NCBI RefSeq assembly: GCF_016785085.1
Contig: NZ_JAENHO010000001.1
Coordinates: 372,001 to 436,000 of the forward strand
Origin: Paractinoplanes lichenicola
GTDB taxonomy: Bacteria > Actinomycetota > Actinomycetes > Mycobacteriales > Micromonosporaceae
Reading direction: 5' to 3'
Length of the DNA: 64,000 bases
A model generated the notes under the pieces. It saw only the letters and a list, made by a program, of their open reading frames with translations, did not search any database and had not been told where the DNA came from. Position 1 is the first letter of the stretch. Each line of letters begins with the position of its first letter. Positions 50,643-59,544 of the stretch are shown here, one piece after another. The translations under genes were made by a program, and so were the position numbers.

Positions 50643-53285
50643 GTGCCCGCCCGACAGCCGATCCTTGCCGACCGGGTGTTTCAGGCCGTCACGGCATTGC
50701 TGGTCGTCAATCTGGTCGCGTTCGTGGCGCAGGAGTACGCGGGGCGGTTGTGGCCCGCGTACGTGAACTGGCTGCCGATGATCGCGATCATCGTGCTGAC
50801 CCAGGTGCTGTGCCGGCGGGTGCAGACCGATCCGGCCGCCGCGCCCGTGGTGCGGCGCTACTGGCGCCAGATCGAGCTCGGGACCTGGCTGTTCACCGCG
50901 GTCGCGGTGCTGCGGATCACGGCCGAGCTGGGTGCCGCCGGCTGGGTGGTGCCGGTATCGGTCGTGGTGCACATCGTCGGCGGCATCATGCTCACCACGC
51001 CGCTGATCGGGCTGCCGTTCAGCGCCCGCAGCCGCGCCCGCAAGGTCGGCGTGTGGCTCGACCTGGGCACCCTGTCGGCCGCGGCCGGGCTGCTCGTCTG
51101 GCACTTCGCCGCGTCGCAGCAGTTCGCCGACGGCCACGTCACGCCGGCCCGGGTGCTGGCCGCGGTGGTCATCATGGGCGCCGGCCTCAACGGGGTCTAC
51201 CTGGCGGCCCGGGTCGTGCTGTCGGGCGTCGACTCCTTCGCCCGCCGCGGGCTCAACTGGATCGGCGCGTCGGCGGTGATCGGCGGGCTCGGCTCGGCGA
51301 TCGCCTTCTTCGACCCGCGGCAGCCCGTCGTCAACCTGCTCGTGCTCGTGCTGCCGCTGGCCGCCTGGACGGCCGCGGTCGGCGCCCGGGTGCAGGTGGT
51401 GGACACCGCCGCCGGCGGCCGGCCGCGCCGGGCGCGGCGCGGTTACAACCTGATGCCGTACGTGGCCATCGCCGCGGTCGACTCGATGGTGGTCTACCAC
51501 AACCTGCGGGGCACCGGGGACGGCATCCTGATCGACGGCGTCGCGGTCACCTTGACCGTGATCGTGGTGGTGCGTCAGCTGATCGCCTTCCGGCAGAACG
51601 ACGCCCTGCTGGCCCGGATCGGGGTGCAGGAGGAGCGGTTCCGCCGGCTCGTGCAGAACTCCACCGACATGGTCACGATCGCCGCGCCCGACGGCACGCT
51701 GACCTACGCCAGCCCGGCCGCGCAGAACGTGCTCGGCGTCCACCCGGACGACCTGGTCGGCACCGACCTGACACCCTTGCTGCACCCCGACGACGTGGCC
51801 GTCCGAAGTCAGTTCGAGGCGGTGGCGGCCGAACCGGGCCGGACGGCGACGTTCCAGTTCCGCCTGCGCCACGCCGACGGGACATACCGGTGGCTCGAGA
51901 CGATCGTGGCCAACCTGACCCACGAGCCCGCCGTGGCCGGCGTCGTCAGCAACGCCCGCGACATCACCGAGACCCGGTCGGTGCAGGACCGGCTCAGCTA
52001 CGAGGCCAGCCACGACGCCCTGACCGGCCTGGCCAACCGCGCCCTGTTCGGCGATCGGGTCGCGGCCGCGGTGGCCGCCGCCCGGCCCGACCAGCCGGTC
52101 AGCATCGTGCTGGTCGACCTGGACGACTTCAAGCTGGTCAACGACACCCTCGGGCACGCCACCGGCGACGCGCTGCTGGTGCACGTGGCCGGGCAGATGC
52201 GCGCCTGCGTCCGCCCGGCCGACACGGTGTCCCGGCTGGGCGGCGACGAGTTCGCCATCCTCTTCGACGGGCTGGCCGGGGCCGACGTCGACCAGGTGCT
52301 GACCCGGATCGCCGCGAGCCTGCTGGAGCCGGCCGTGATCGACGGCGAGCCGATGACCGTGCGGGCCAGCTTCGGCGTGGTCGACGGGCACGGCGGCGAC
52401 GACGCCGGTGACCTGCTGCGCCGGGCGGACATCGCGATGTACGCGGCCAAGGAGCGCGGCGACGGCGGCTACGAGCGCTACCGGGCGGGCATGGAGGCCC
52501 GGGGCGCCGAGCTCAACCGCCGCGCGGCCGCCCTGCGTACGGCAATCCTCGACGACCAGATGGTGGTGTTCTTCCAGCCGGTGGTCACGCTGCCGGACGG
52601 CCGGATCACCGGCGCCGAGGCCCTCGTGCGCTGGCAGCACCCGGCCGACGGCCTGGTCGGGCCGGGAGCCTTCATCGAGACCGCCGAGCGGTCCGGCCTG
52701 ATCGTGACGCTCGGCGCCTGGGTGCTGCGGGCCGCGACCCGCGAGGCCGCGACCTGGCCGGGCGAGCTGACCGTGTCGGTCAACGTCTCGGCGCGGCAGC
52801 TGCGCGAGGCCGGCTTCCCCGAGGTGGTGGCGGCCGCCCTGCGCGACAGCGGGCTCCCGCCGCACCGCCTCACCGTCGAGATCACCGAGTCGGTCGCGGT
52901 CGGCGGCGGCGCCACCGCGGAGAACCTGCAGGGCCTGCGCGACCTGGGCGTACGGCTGTCGCTGGACGACTTCGGCACCGGCGCCTCCACGCTCAGCCTG
53001 CTCGCCACCTGCCCGGTGCACCAGATCAAGCTGGACCGCTCGTTCGTGCCGGAGAGCGGCGGCTCGGTCGCCATCGCCGACGCCGTGGCCCAGATGGCCC
53101 GCGCCTTCGCCGTGCAGGCGGTGGCCGAGGGCATCGAGACCGCCGAGCAGGCGACCCGGATGGCCGCCCTGGGCTACGACCGCGCCCAGGGCTTCCACTT
53201 CGCCCGCCCGATGAGCGCGGCCGACATGCAGGCCCGGCTGAATCAGAACCTGGCCCAGGTTCAGAGCTTGGCGCCCACCGACTGA
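50643..53285 (+). CDS. Membrane PAS-GGDEF-EAL c-di-GMP signalling protein
   Basis: 880 residues from a GTG at 50643. Nine or ten transmembrane helices fill residues 10-320. A PAS domain follows (RFRRLVQNSTDMVTIAAPDG, ending GVVSNARDITETR). GGDEF is intact (SRLGGDEFAILFDG) with an RxxD inhibitory site RPAD exactly five residues upstream. EAL is complete: GAEALVRWQHP, NVSARQL, ITESVAVGG, LDDFGTGASTLSLL, IKLDRSFV, AEGIETAEQ, QGFHFARP. So synthesis with product inhibition plus hydrolysis are both plausible, perhaps gated by the PAS ligand. It overlaps the convergent pectate lyase gene by 25 bp. Confidence 0.93.
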   Translation: MPARQPILADRVFQAVTALLVVNLVAFVAQEYAGRLWPAYVNWLPMIAIIVLTQVLCRRVQTDPAAAPVVRRYWRQIELGTWLFTAVAVLRITAELGAAGWVVPVSVVVHIVGGIMLTTPLIGLPFSARSRARKVGVWLDLGTLSAAAGLLVWHFAASQQFADGHVTPARVLAAVVIMGAGLNGVYLAARVVLSGVDSFARRGLNWIGASAVIGGLGSAIAFFDPRQPVVNLLVLVLPLAAWTAAVGARVQVVDTAAGGRPRRARRGYNLMPYVAIAAVDSMVVYHNLRGTGDGILIDGVAVTLTVIVVVRQLIAFRQNDALLARIGVQEERFRRLVQNSTDMVTIAAPDGTLTYASPAAQNVLGVHPDDLVGTDLTPLLHPDDVAVRSQFEAVAAEPGRTATFQFRLRHADGTYRWLETIVANLTHEPAVAGVVSNARDITETRSVQDRLSYEASHDALTGLANRALFGDRVAAAVAAARPDQPVSIVLVDLDDFKLVNDTLGHATGDALLVHVAGQMRACVRPADTVSRLGGDEFAILFDGLAGADVDQVLTRIAASLLEPAVIDGEPMTVRASFGVVDGHGGDDAGDLLRRADIAMYAAKERGDGGYERYRAGMEARGAELNRRAAALRTAILDDQMVVFFQPVVTLPDGRITGAEALVRWQHPADGLVGPGAFIETAERSGLIVTLGAWVLRAATREAATWPGELTVSVNVSARQLREAGFPEVVAAALRDSGLPPHRLTVEITESVAVGGGATAENLQGLRDLGVRLSLDDFGTGASTLSLLATCPVHQIKLDRSFVPESGGSVAIADAVAQMARAFAVQAVAEGIETAEQATRMAALGYDRAQGFHFARPMSAADMQARLNQNLAQVQSLAPTD

Positions 53286-54289
53286 CCGTTGGCCGGCACC
53301 AGGAAATTCGAGGACCGGATCGAGCCGTCGGCGTTGCGGGGACCGGTGATCGTCGACGGGTCGGTGCCGGCCAGGGTCCACGTGCCGCCGAGGTTCCACG
53401 AGTTGCCGGAGGCGGTCGACGAGCCGAGCGCCACCGCCGTCTTGTTGGCCACCGCCAGGTTGCCGGTCAGCCGTGACGTGGACCCGCCGTCGACGTCGAA
53501 GCCGGTCTTCGTGTTCTGATACGCGGTGCTGCGGCTGAAGACGAGGGCGCCGGTGTTGCCGTTGTCGGTGAAGCCGTGGGCCGCGTTGCCGAACGCCACG
53601 CTGTTGGTGACCGTGTGCGCCGCCGCCGGTCCGGTGCCGCCGCTCCCGCCCATCTTGAAACCGTTGCCGTCGCCGCCACCCTCCTTGATGCCGAGCCCGT
53701 CGGCGCTCTCGCCGTTCTTGCGCGGGTCCCGGTTGTTGTAGCTGTCGAGGTTGACGATCTGGTTGCCGGCCGAGCTGTTCTGCAGCTGGAAGCCGGTCTC
53801 GTAGTTGTCGTGCGTGCTCAGCCGCTCGAAAACGTTGTTGTTGCAGTTCGCGCAGTACACCCCGTACGGCCCGTGGATGATCTCCAGGCCCGAGATGCGC
53901 CAGTACGAGGCTTCCATGTGCACGGCGCCCCGCTGAGCGGCCGGAATCGTCGACCCGACCGCGCCCGGGGTGTAGGGCAGCGCCTCGCCGTCGATGACAA
54001 CCTTCTCCCCCGCGTACGCGGTCAGGGTGATCGGGGCCGAGGCGGTGCCGCTCTTGGCGATGGTGATGTTCGTGCTCAACGCGTACGTGCCGCCGCGCAC
54101 CGCGATCGTCCCGCCCGCCGCGACCAGGCCGACCGCCTTCTGGATGGTGGCCAGCGGCGCGCCCTGCGTACCGGGATTGTTGTCGTTGCCCCCGGGTGCC
54201 ACGAACAGGGTCGTCTCGGCGGCGGCCTGCGCCGGTGCGGCCAGGGCGCCCACGGCGGTCAGGGCGGCGGCGAACAGCGTCCACTTCAT
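53261..54289 (-). CDS. Secreted pectate lyase-like protein (PL9-type beta-helix)
   Basis: 342 residues from the ATG at 54289, which has GAGGAG upstream; the frame extends to 54373 but without a signal-like start. Signal peptide WTLFAAALTAVGALAAPAQA. The mature part begins TLFVAPGGNDNNPGTQGAPL, the typical start of PL9/DUF1565 helices, and contains SADGLGIKEGGGDGNGFKMG with the Lys of the PL9 catalytic region and nearby Asp residues for calcium. Many rungs are N-rich (NCNNNVFERLSTHDN). It should cleave polygalacturonate by beta-elimination outside the cell. It is divergent from the NCS2 permease. Confidence 0.86.
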   Translation of the reverse strand: MKWTLFAAALTAVGALAAPAQAAAETTLFVAPGGNDNNPGTQGAPLATIQKAVGLVAAGGTIAVRGGTYALSTNITIAKSGTASAPITLTAYAGEKVVIDGEALPYTPGAVGSTIPAAQRGAVHMEASYWRISGLEIIHGPYGVYCANCNNNVFERLSTHDNYETGFQLQNSSAGNQIVNLDSYNNRDPRKNGESADGLGIKEGGGDGNGFKMGGSGGTGPAAAHTVTNSVAFGNAAHGFTDNGNTGALVFSRSTAYQNTKTGFDVDGGSTSRLTGNLAVANKTAVALGSSTASGNSWNLGGTWTLAGTDPSTITGPRNADGSIRSSNFLVPANGQSVGAKL

Positions 54290-54407
54290 CGGTCTGATCT
54301 CCTCGAGCATGACTGGGGGCCGCCCACGCCAGCCCAGGAATGCGCTTTCCTCAGCGGAAACTACGTTACTCACTGAAGTACGTCAATGTGCCCTACCATG
54401 AGCCATT

Positions 54408-55742
54408 GTGGAGACTGCAGCCGATCGCCGGCCCGTCCTCGACGTCGGGTTCGATGAACGCGTTCCGCCGCCCAAGCTGGGGCTCTTCGCCGTCCAGCAT
54501 CTGCTGACCCTGTCGGCCATCTGGGTCTTCCCGGTTCTCATCGGCATCACGCTCGGGCTGGCCACCGGCGACGTGACCCACATGATCCAGGCCTCGTTCC
54601 TGCTGGCCGGGGTCGTCACCGTGCTGCAGTCGAGCCGGATCGTACGGCTACCGATCGTGCAGGGGCCGACCGCCGCGTTCTTCGCCGCACTGCTCGCGGC
54701 CGGGGCGGCGTACGGGCTCGACGCGGCCTTCGGCTCGATGATCGTGGCGGGGCTCATCTTCATGCTGCTCACGATCCCGGTCGGCCGGCTCGGGGTGCTG
54801 ATCCATGTGCTGCGGTTCGCCACCGACCCCCTCGTCTACGGCACCATGTGCGTGATCATCGGCGCGCAGCTGGCCACCCTCGGGCTGCCCGGCTGGTTCG
54901 GCGCCGAGGGCGAACCCGCGTACGGGTGGAAGTTGTTCTGGATCGGCCTGATCACGCTGCTCACCGTGGTCGCCTGCCTGCTGCTGGGCGGCACGACGCT
55001 GATCCGGCGGGCGGCCGTGATCATCGGCATGGCGGTCGGCTCGGTGCTGGCCGCGGTGTTCGGGCTGTGGAGCCTGCCCGACATGTCGGGCGTCGCGTTC
55101 GTCGGGCCACCCGCGCTGCTGCCGTTCGGCTTCGCCGTGGCCTGGCCCGCCGTGCTGCTGATGCTGCTGGCCTTCCTCGAATCGAGCGCCGAGGCCGTCG
55201 GCATGTACACCCTCGTGTCGCGCTGGGGCGGCACTGAGCTGACCCGCGAGCGCATCAACCGCGGCCTGTTCACCGAATACGCGGGGTCGGTCGTCGGCGC
55301 CCTGTTCGGCGGGATCGGCACGGCGTCGTACCCGGAGAACGCCGGCATCGTCCGCGTGACCCGGATCGGCAGCCGGTTCGTGACGATGACGGCCGGCTTC
55401 ATCGCGATCGCCCTGGCCTTCCTGCCCGTGTTCAGCGCCTTTGTGGCTGGCCTGCCGGGTGCCGTGCTGGCCGCCGCGTCCACCGTGCTGTTCGGCATCA
55501 TCGCGATGAGCGGCGTGCAGATCTTGGCCGCGGTCGACTGGGACGACCTCAACATCACGGTCGCCGGCACCGCGTTCATTCTCGCGCTCGGTGGTCAATG
55601 GCTGCCCGAGGCCATGGTCGCCACCATGCCGGACTGGGTGCGGGCCCTGGTCACGACCCCGATGATGTTCGGCGCCGTGCTGCTGATCGTGCTCAACGCG
55701 GCAGTCAACTACGGCCTGCGCCCGATGCTGGCCCGCCGATGA
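54408..55742 (+). CDS. NCS2-family nucleobase (uracil/xanthine-type) permease
   Basis: 444 residues, GTG start, about 14 hydrophobic helices of the UraA/XanQ fold. FAVQHLLTLSAIWVFPVLIG is the N-terminal signature with the QH motif; IVQGPTAAFFAALL matches the TM3 substrate loop; FLESSAEAVGMYTLVSRWGG is the TM8 region with the conserved acidic residue; GGIGTASYPENAGIVRVTRI is TM10. Substrate may be a purine, uracil or related compound. The stop overlaps the DUF1989 gene start (ATGA), implying that transport and the next protein act on one nitrogen compound. Confidence 0.88.
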   Translation: METAADRRPVLDVGFDERVPPPKLGLFAVQHLLTLSAIWVFPVLIGITLGLATGDVTHMIQASFLLAGVVTVLQSSRIVRLPIVQGPTAAFFAALLAAGAAYGLDAAFGSMIVAGLIFMLLTIPVGRLGVLIHVLRFATDPLVYGTMCVIIGAQLATLGLPGWFGAEGEPAYGWKLFWIGLITLLTVVACLLLGGTTLIRRAAVIIGMAVGSVLAAVFGLWSLPDMSGVAFVGPPALLPFGFAVAWPAVLLMLLAFLESSAEAVGMYTLVSRWGGTELTRERINRGLFTEYAGSVVGALFGGIGTASYPENAGIVRVTRIGSRFVTMTAGFIAIALAFLPVFSAFVAGLPGAVLAAASTVLFGIIAMSGVQILAAVDWDDLNITVAGTAFILALGGQWLPEAMVATMPDWVRALVTTPMMFGAVLLIVLNAAVNYGLRPMLARR

Positions 55743-56791
55743 TCACTCTCCGGCTCAACCATCAGCAGCGCGCTTTCCTGCAGATGGTCGTCGACCGGGA
55801 TGGTGTGCTGGGCGACATCGGCGATCTTGTGCGGGCCGCGGTGCGCGACGCCCCCGACCCCGCGCCGCTCACGTTTCCCGCCGTTTCAACACCCCCGGCC
55901 CGTACGGCTGTGGCTGATCATCTCTTGGAGCCGGGCACCGGCAAAGCGGTCGAAGTGGCCGCGGGCCAGGTGCTCCGAATCGTCCAACTCGAGGGCCACC
56001 AGTGCGTCGACCTCAACGTCTTCACGCTGGCCGACCGCCGCGAACGCCTGCACGTCGGCCGCACCCGGGGCATGCAGGGCCCGCACCCCGCCCCCGGCGA
56101 CGTGCTGTGGTCGAACGCCCCGTGGGAGCGCCCGATCATGGCCATCACCGGCGGCAACGCCACGACCGACACCCAGTTCCCGTTCTGCAGCCGCCTGATC
56201 TACAGCGCCTTCTTCGGCCTGCACGACCGCACCAACTGCCAGGAGATCCAGAACGAGGCCCAACGCGAATACGGCCTCGGCCCGTGGGACATCCACGAAT
56301 CACTCAACCTGTTCATGCACACCGCCCCCGGCCCCGACGGCTCCCCAGTCATCCGCCGCAACCTGGCCCGCCCCGGCGACTACATCGAGTTCACAGCCCT
56401 CACCGACGTCCTGGCCATCCCCAACGTGTGCGGCGACGACCTCTCCAACTGCAGCAACTTCAACCTCCGCCCCGTACGGGTCCTGGTCGAGGATCCGCTT
56501 GCCGAAGACGCCACCCGCGCCCGGGCCGCCCGCGACCGCGCAGTGGTCCTCGGCCTGCCCCAGCCGCGCGACGTCCCCGACCCACAACCGCTACGCCGCG
56601 ACCCGGGATATGTGGCGGACTTCCCCTACCTCCCGCTGCGCCCGGCCGACGTGCAGGTCGACTTCGACGAAAGCCGCTTCCACCAGGTCAAAAACGTCCC
56701 CCTGTACGCCGGCGACGACGCAGCCGCCCTCCGCGACCTCACCCTGTCGTGGGCGATCGAACGGCTGGGCGCCTTCACCGGCAACGACTGA
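55739..56791 (+). CDS. DUF1989 / urea-carboxylase-associated family protein
   Basis: A 350-residue protein of the DUF1989 (urea amidolyase-associated) family: GKAVEVAAGQVLRIVQLEGH, CVDLNVFTLADRRERLHVGR, NCQEIQNEAQREYGLGPW, ESLNLFMHTAPGPDG, NVCGDDLSNCSNFN. An extra N-terminal 45 residues (LRLNHQQRAFLQMVVDRDG) precede the domain. Relatives sit beside urea carboxylase/allophanate hydrolase, and some act in carboxyguanidine deimination. Here none of those enzymes is adjacent; the coupling to an NCS2 permease is the only clue. ATG in a 4-bp overlap with the permease. Confidence 0.85.
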   Translation: MITLRLNHQQRAFLQMVVDRDGVLGDIGDLVRAAVRDAPDPAPLTFPAVSTPPARTAVADHLLEPGTGKAVEVAAGQVLRIVQLEGHQCVDLNVFTLADRRERLHVGRTRGMQGPHPAPGDVLWSNAPWERPIMAITGGNATTDTQFPFCSRLIYSAFFGLHDRTNCQEIQNEAQREYGLGPWDIHESLNLFMHTAPGPDGSPVIRRNLARPGDYIEFTALTDVLAIPNVCGDDLSNCSNFNLRPVRVLVEDPLAEDATRARAARDRAVVLGLPQPRDVPDPQPLRRDPGYVADFPYLPLRPADVQVDFDESRFHQVKNVPLYAGDDAAALRDLTLSWAIERLGAFTGND

Positions 56792-56849
56792 CCGCCCCCG
56801 GATCAGTGCACCTGACACCTGCATATCCGTGTCCGGAAGAATGATCGTC

Positions 56850-57485
56850 GTGAGTTCCTGGGCTGGTCGCTTGTGGTGGGTCGTGGCAGCTCTGATTGCC
56901 GGGCTGCTGCTGGGGTTCGTCGATTCGGTGGTCAATCACGTACCGGTGTTCCTCGGTGAGGTGGGTACTGCGCGTGCTGAGCGGGGTGGCTGGTCGCAGG
57001 TGGCCGAATTCGCGAGCTTGATTCTTGATGCGGGGTGGGTCTGGGCCGCTTTGGCCGTGCTGGCGGGCTGGTTGGCGAGTCGCCGTGTGCAGCCGGTGGC
57101 AGGTTTGGCGTGGGGAGCGGCGGCTGGAGGCCTGTCGCTACTGTGTGCTACCGCCGCCTATTACGGCACGGACCTGCTGTTTGACGGCGGCTCTTGGTGG
57201 GGCTGGGTGACGAGATACTGGCTGATCGGCAGTGTGCTGCTCGGTCCGCCGCTCGGGGTTGTCGGCGCGCTGATCCGGCGTGGCGGTGCGATCGGCGTGG
57301 TAGCCGCAATTGTCGTCCCGGTCGGTGCGGCATTGCAGATGGTGATTCTGCCGCCGCCTGCCGAGAGCCGGATGGCGGAACCGATCCAGTGGAGCGTCTG
57401 GGTCGCGGCTGTGGTCTCGGTCGGGTTGATCGCCCGTTCGGGCGGCCGTCGCCCCCGGAAAGCATCGGCGCTCAAGTCCACCTGA
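56850..57485 (+). CDS. Polytopic membrane protein (hypothetical)
   Basis: 211 residues from a GTG at 56850 with GGAAGA nine bases upstream; an ATG three codons earlier is an alternative. Six hydrophobic helices, the first LWWVVAALIAGLLLGFVDSV, then VWAALAVLAGWLASRR, AAAGGLSLLCATAAYY and others, ending in a basic tail SGGRRPRKASALK. DNA here is slightly less GC-biased than in neighbours. No family recognised; the fold recalls small DUF6518-type proteins, with low certainty. Confidence 0.68.
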   Translation: MSSWAGRLWWVVAALIAGLLLGFVDSVVNHVPVFLGEVGTARAERGGWSQVAEFASLILDAGWVWAALAVLAGWLASRRVQPVAGLAWGAAAGGLSLLCATAAYYGTDLLFDGGSWWGWVTRYWLIGSVLLGPPLGVVGALIRRGGAIGVVAAIVVPVGAALQMVILPPPAESRMAEPIQWSVWVAAVVSVGLIARSGGRRPRKASALKST

Positions 57486-57831
57486 CGGCCTGCGGTCTGA
57501 GCGCGATCGTCAGGCGAGGGTGACGAAGTAACCCGATCGTCGTCACGACCAGCGGATGAGTGCCCTTCGGTCCGTGACGCATGGAAACGCTGTCCGGAAT
57601 TTACGCGGTTGCCGAGCAGGGCGAGAAATGGATGAAGCAGCTTTTGGCCGGCGATCTGCCAGTGGAGGCAGCCGTTGCCCAGGCTGAGGGCTCCGACCCG
57701 GGCGCGAAGGCTCTACCGGCGGGCCGAGATGGCATGAAAGCAAGGCCGCACACCCGGACTCAGAGTGTTCGCATTCTGCTGGTCCGTCATCGAACTGATG
57801 ACGGACCACCCGCGGCCCCACCACGAGAGCC
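57486..57831. other. Intergenic stretch without a convincing gene
   Basis: 346 bp between convergent genes. An open frame from an ATG at 57581 (94 codons, starts METLSGIYAVAEQGEKWMK) has no ribosome-binding site and runs into the kinase gene; I do not call it. The right end has the hairpin listed separately. Confidence 0.5.
57781..57807 (-). terminator. Hairpin after the Ser/Thr kinase gene
   Basis: GGTCCGTCATC-GAACT-GATGACGGACC is a perfect 11-bp stem with 5-base loop, 25 bp beyond the minus-strand kinase stop. No T-run follows, as is common in GC-rich actinomycetes. Confidence 0.6.
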
Positions 57832-59244
57832 TCAGAGTTCGGGTCCGGCGTCGCTCGGCGTCTGAGGGCCGGTGGTGGCGGGCGGGGTCGTCGGATCCGG
57901 CGGGTTGGTGGGCTGGGTGGTCGGTTCCGTCGTCGGCTCGGCCGGGGGCGGCGTGGTCGGGGCCTGGGTCGGCGCCGGCGGCTGCTGCGAGGGCTTCGAG
58001 GTTGGTGGGGGCGTCGTCGGCTTGGCCGGTGGGGTGGTCGGCTTCGGCGACGCGGGGGGGCTGCCGGTGCCGGTGGGCGTGGGGGACGTCGGCCTGTCGG
58101 TCGGGGTGGTCTTTTTGCGCACGGAGACCGTGGTCGTCTCGTTCGTCTGCCGGGTGCGCACCGAAGGCGACGGCGCGGGGGCTGAACTGCTCGGGGTGGC
58201 CGATGCCGTCGGCGGGTGGACGGCCTCGATCGCGGCCTCGGCCTCCTGGCCGCCGGGGGTGGCGGTGCCGTTGACCAGTTGCACGCCGACGATGCTGAGG
58301 ATCGCGGCGACGACCGCGGCCGAGCCGACGACCGCGACGCGGCGGCGGGGGCGGCGGCGCGTCGTGGCCGGGCCGGTCAGGGTGATGGGCGCGAGGGCGG
58401 GACGGACCGGGCGGGCCGTCGGCGCCGGGCCGAGGTGGAACGGGGCGTGGGTCTGGCCGCCGCCGAAGCCGATGCGGCGCAGGGTCTCGGCGATGTCGCC
58501 GGCCGTGGGGCGGTCGGCCGGGTCTTCCGCCGTGCACGCCTCGTAGAGCCGGACCAGGTCGCGGGGCAGGCCGGCCAGGCGGGGCAGCCGCGGGGCGGGA
58601 CGGCCGTGCCGGGTGCCGAGCACGGCGCCGAGGGTCTCGCCGGGCCACGCCTTCGCGCCGGTGAGGCCCTCGAAGAGCACCAGGCCCAGCGCGTAGACGT
58701 CGCCGGCCGGGAAGCTGGGCTCGCCGCGCAGCTGCTCGGGCGCCACGTAGGCCGGGCTGCCCCACAGGGCGTCGCCGCCACCCGAGCCGGACACGGCGGC
58801 GATCCCGAAGTCGAGGACCTTCACGCCCTCGGGGGTCAGCATGATGTTGCGCGGGTTGACGTCGCGGTGAACGAGGTCTTGCGCGTGGGCGACGGCCAGG
58901 GCGCTTGCCGTCTCGGCGCCGATCTCGGCCGCCCGGCGCCAGCGCTGCGCACCCGTGCGGGCGATCCGGTCGGCCAGGGTCTCGCCGCCGACGAACTCCA
59001 TGACCAGGTAGGGCGTGCGCTCGTCACCCTCGATGAGCTCGCCGTAGTCGTAGACCTGCGCGATGTTCGGGTGGCTCAGGCCGGCCGCCGTGCGCGCCTC
59101 GCGCAGCACCTCGGTCGCCGTGACGTCGAACATCTTGATGGCCACCGGCCGCTTGAGCACGGTGTCGAAGCCGTAACGCACCACGGAGTTGCCGCCGTGA
59201 CCGAGGGCCTCACCTACCCGGTAACGCCCCGCCAGCTTTTGCAC
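57832..59244 (-). CDS. Membrane Ser/Thr protein kinase with variant catalytic loop
   Basis: 470 residues from the GTG at 59244, five bases after GGGGAGG. The kinase domain has GHGGNSVVRYG, ATP Lys37 (VAIKMF), DFGIAAVSG and SPAYVAPEQL. The catalytic loop is HRDVNPRNIML: the usual HRDLKPxN Lys is Asn, so catalysis may be weak or differ. A single transmembrane helix (VAVVGSAAVVAAILSIVGVQ) follows RRRPRRR near residue 300, then an extracytoplasmic Thr/Pro-rich tail of about 130 residues (TPPAKPTTPPP). No sensor domain such as PASTA is present; the tail may lie in the wall. It is divergent from the DUF6220-like gene. Confidence 0.9.
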   Translation of the reverse strand: MQKLAGRYRVGEALGHGGNSVVRYGFDTVLKRPVAIKMFDVTATEVLREARTAAGLSHPNIAQVYDYGELIEGDERTPYLVMEFVGGETLADRIARTGAQRWRRAAEIGAETASALAVAHAQDLVHRDVNPRNIMLTPEGVKVLDFGIAAVSGSGGGDALWGSPAYVAPEQLRGEPSFPAGDVYALGLVLFEGLTGAKAWPGETLGAVLGTRHGRPAPRLPRLAGLPRDLVRLYEACTAEDPADRPTAGDIAETLRRIGFGGGQTHAPFHLGPAPTARPVRPALAPITLTGPATTRRRPRRRVAVVGSAAVVAAILSIVGVQLVNGTATPGGQEAEAAIEAVHPPTASATPSSSAPAPSPSVRTRQTNETTTVSVRKKTTPTDRPTSPTPTGTGSPPASPKPTTPPAKPTTPPPTSKPSQQPPAPTQAPTTPPPAEPTTEPTTQPTNPPDPTTPPATTGPQTPSDAGPEL

Positions 59245-59544
59245 TGCGACCTCCCCGTTGGCCGCCGCGGCACGCCACCGCCGGGACCATGATCGTGAGC
59301 GCAGCATACCCGGCCCGTACGACAGAAAAACGTCGCTGTGACGGCCCTCGCGGCACAAACGATCACGAGCCCACAAATCGCCCGCACGCAGCGGGGATGT
59401 CCACACAAGAGCGGCGGAGGAAGCAACAACCCGTACGGGTGTCGCGACGTTCTTCGAGGCGGGCCGATGATGACGGAAGGTATCTGGCCCGGCACCGTCG
59501 GCACCTCTCCGGTGTTCCGGCATCGGCGTGCTCCAGGAGGAATC
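59245..59544. other. Divergent promoter region, no gene
   Basis: 300 bp between the kinase and DUF6220-like genes. In-frame extensions of both genes exist (to 59292 and 59464) but the strong ribosome-binding sites lie at the shorter starts. I see no clear operator beyond short inverted pieces near 59500 (GGCACC / GGTGTTCC). Confidence 0.5.

Noticed and set aside
50484..54284. 1266-codon open frame on the minus strand
   Set aside because: It crosses two real genes of different strands (PAS-GGDEF-EAL and pectate lyase) and resembles neither.
57581..57865. 94-codon open frame on the + strand
   Set aside because: No ribosome-binding site, no family similarity, and its second half is antisense to the kinase gene and its hairpin.
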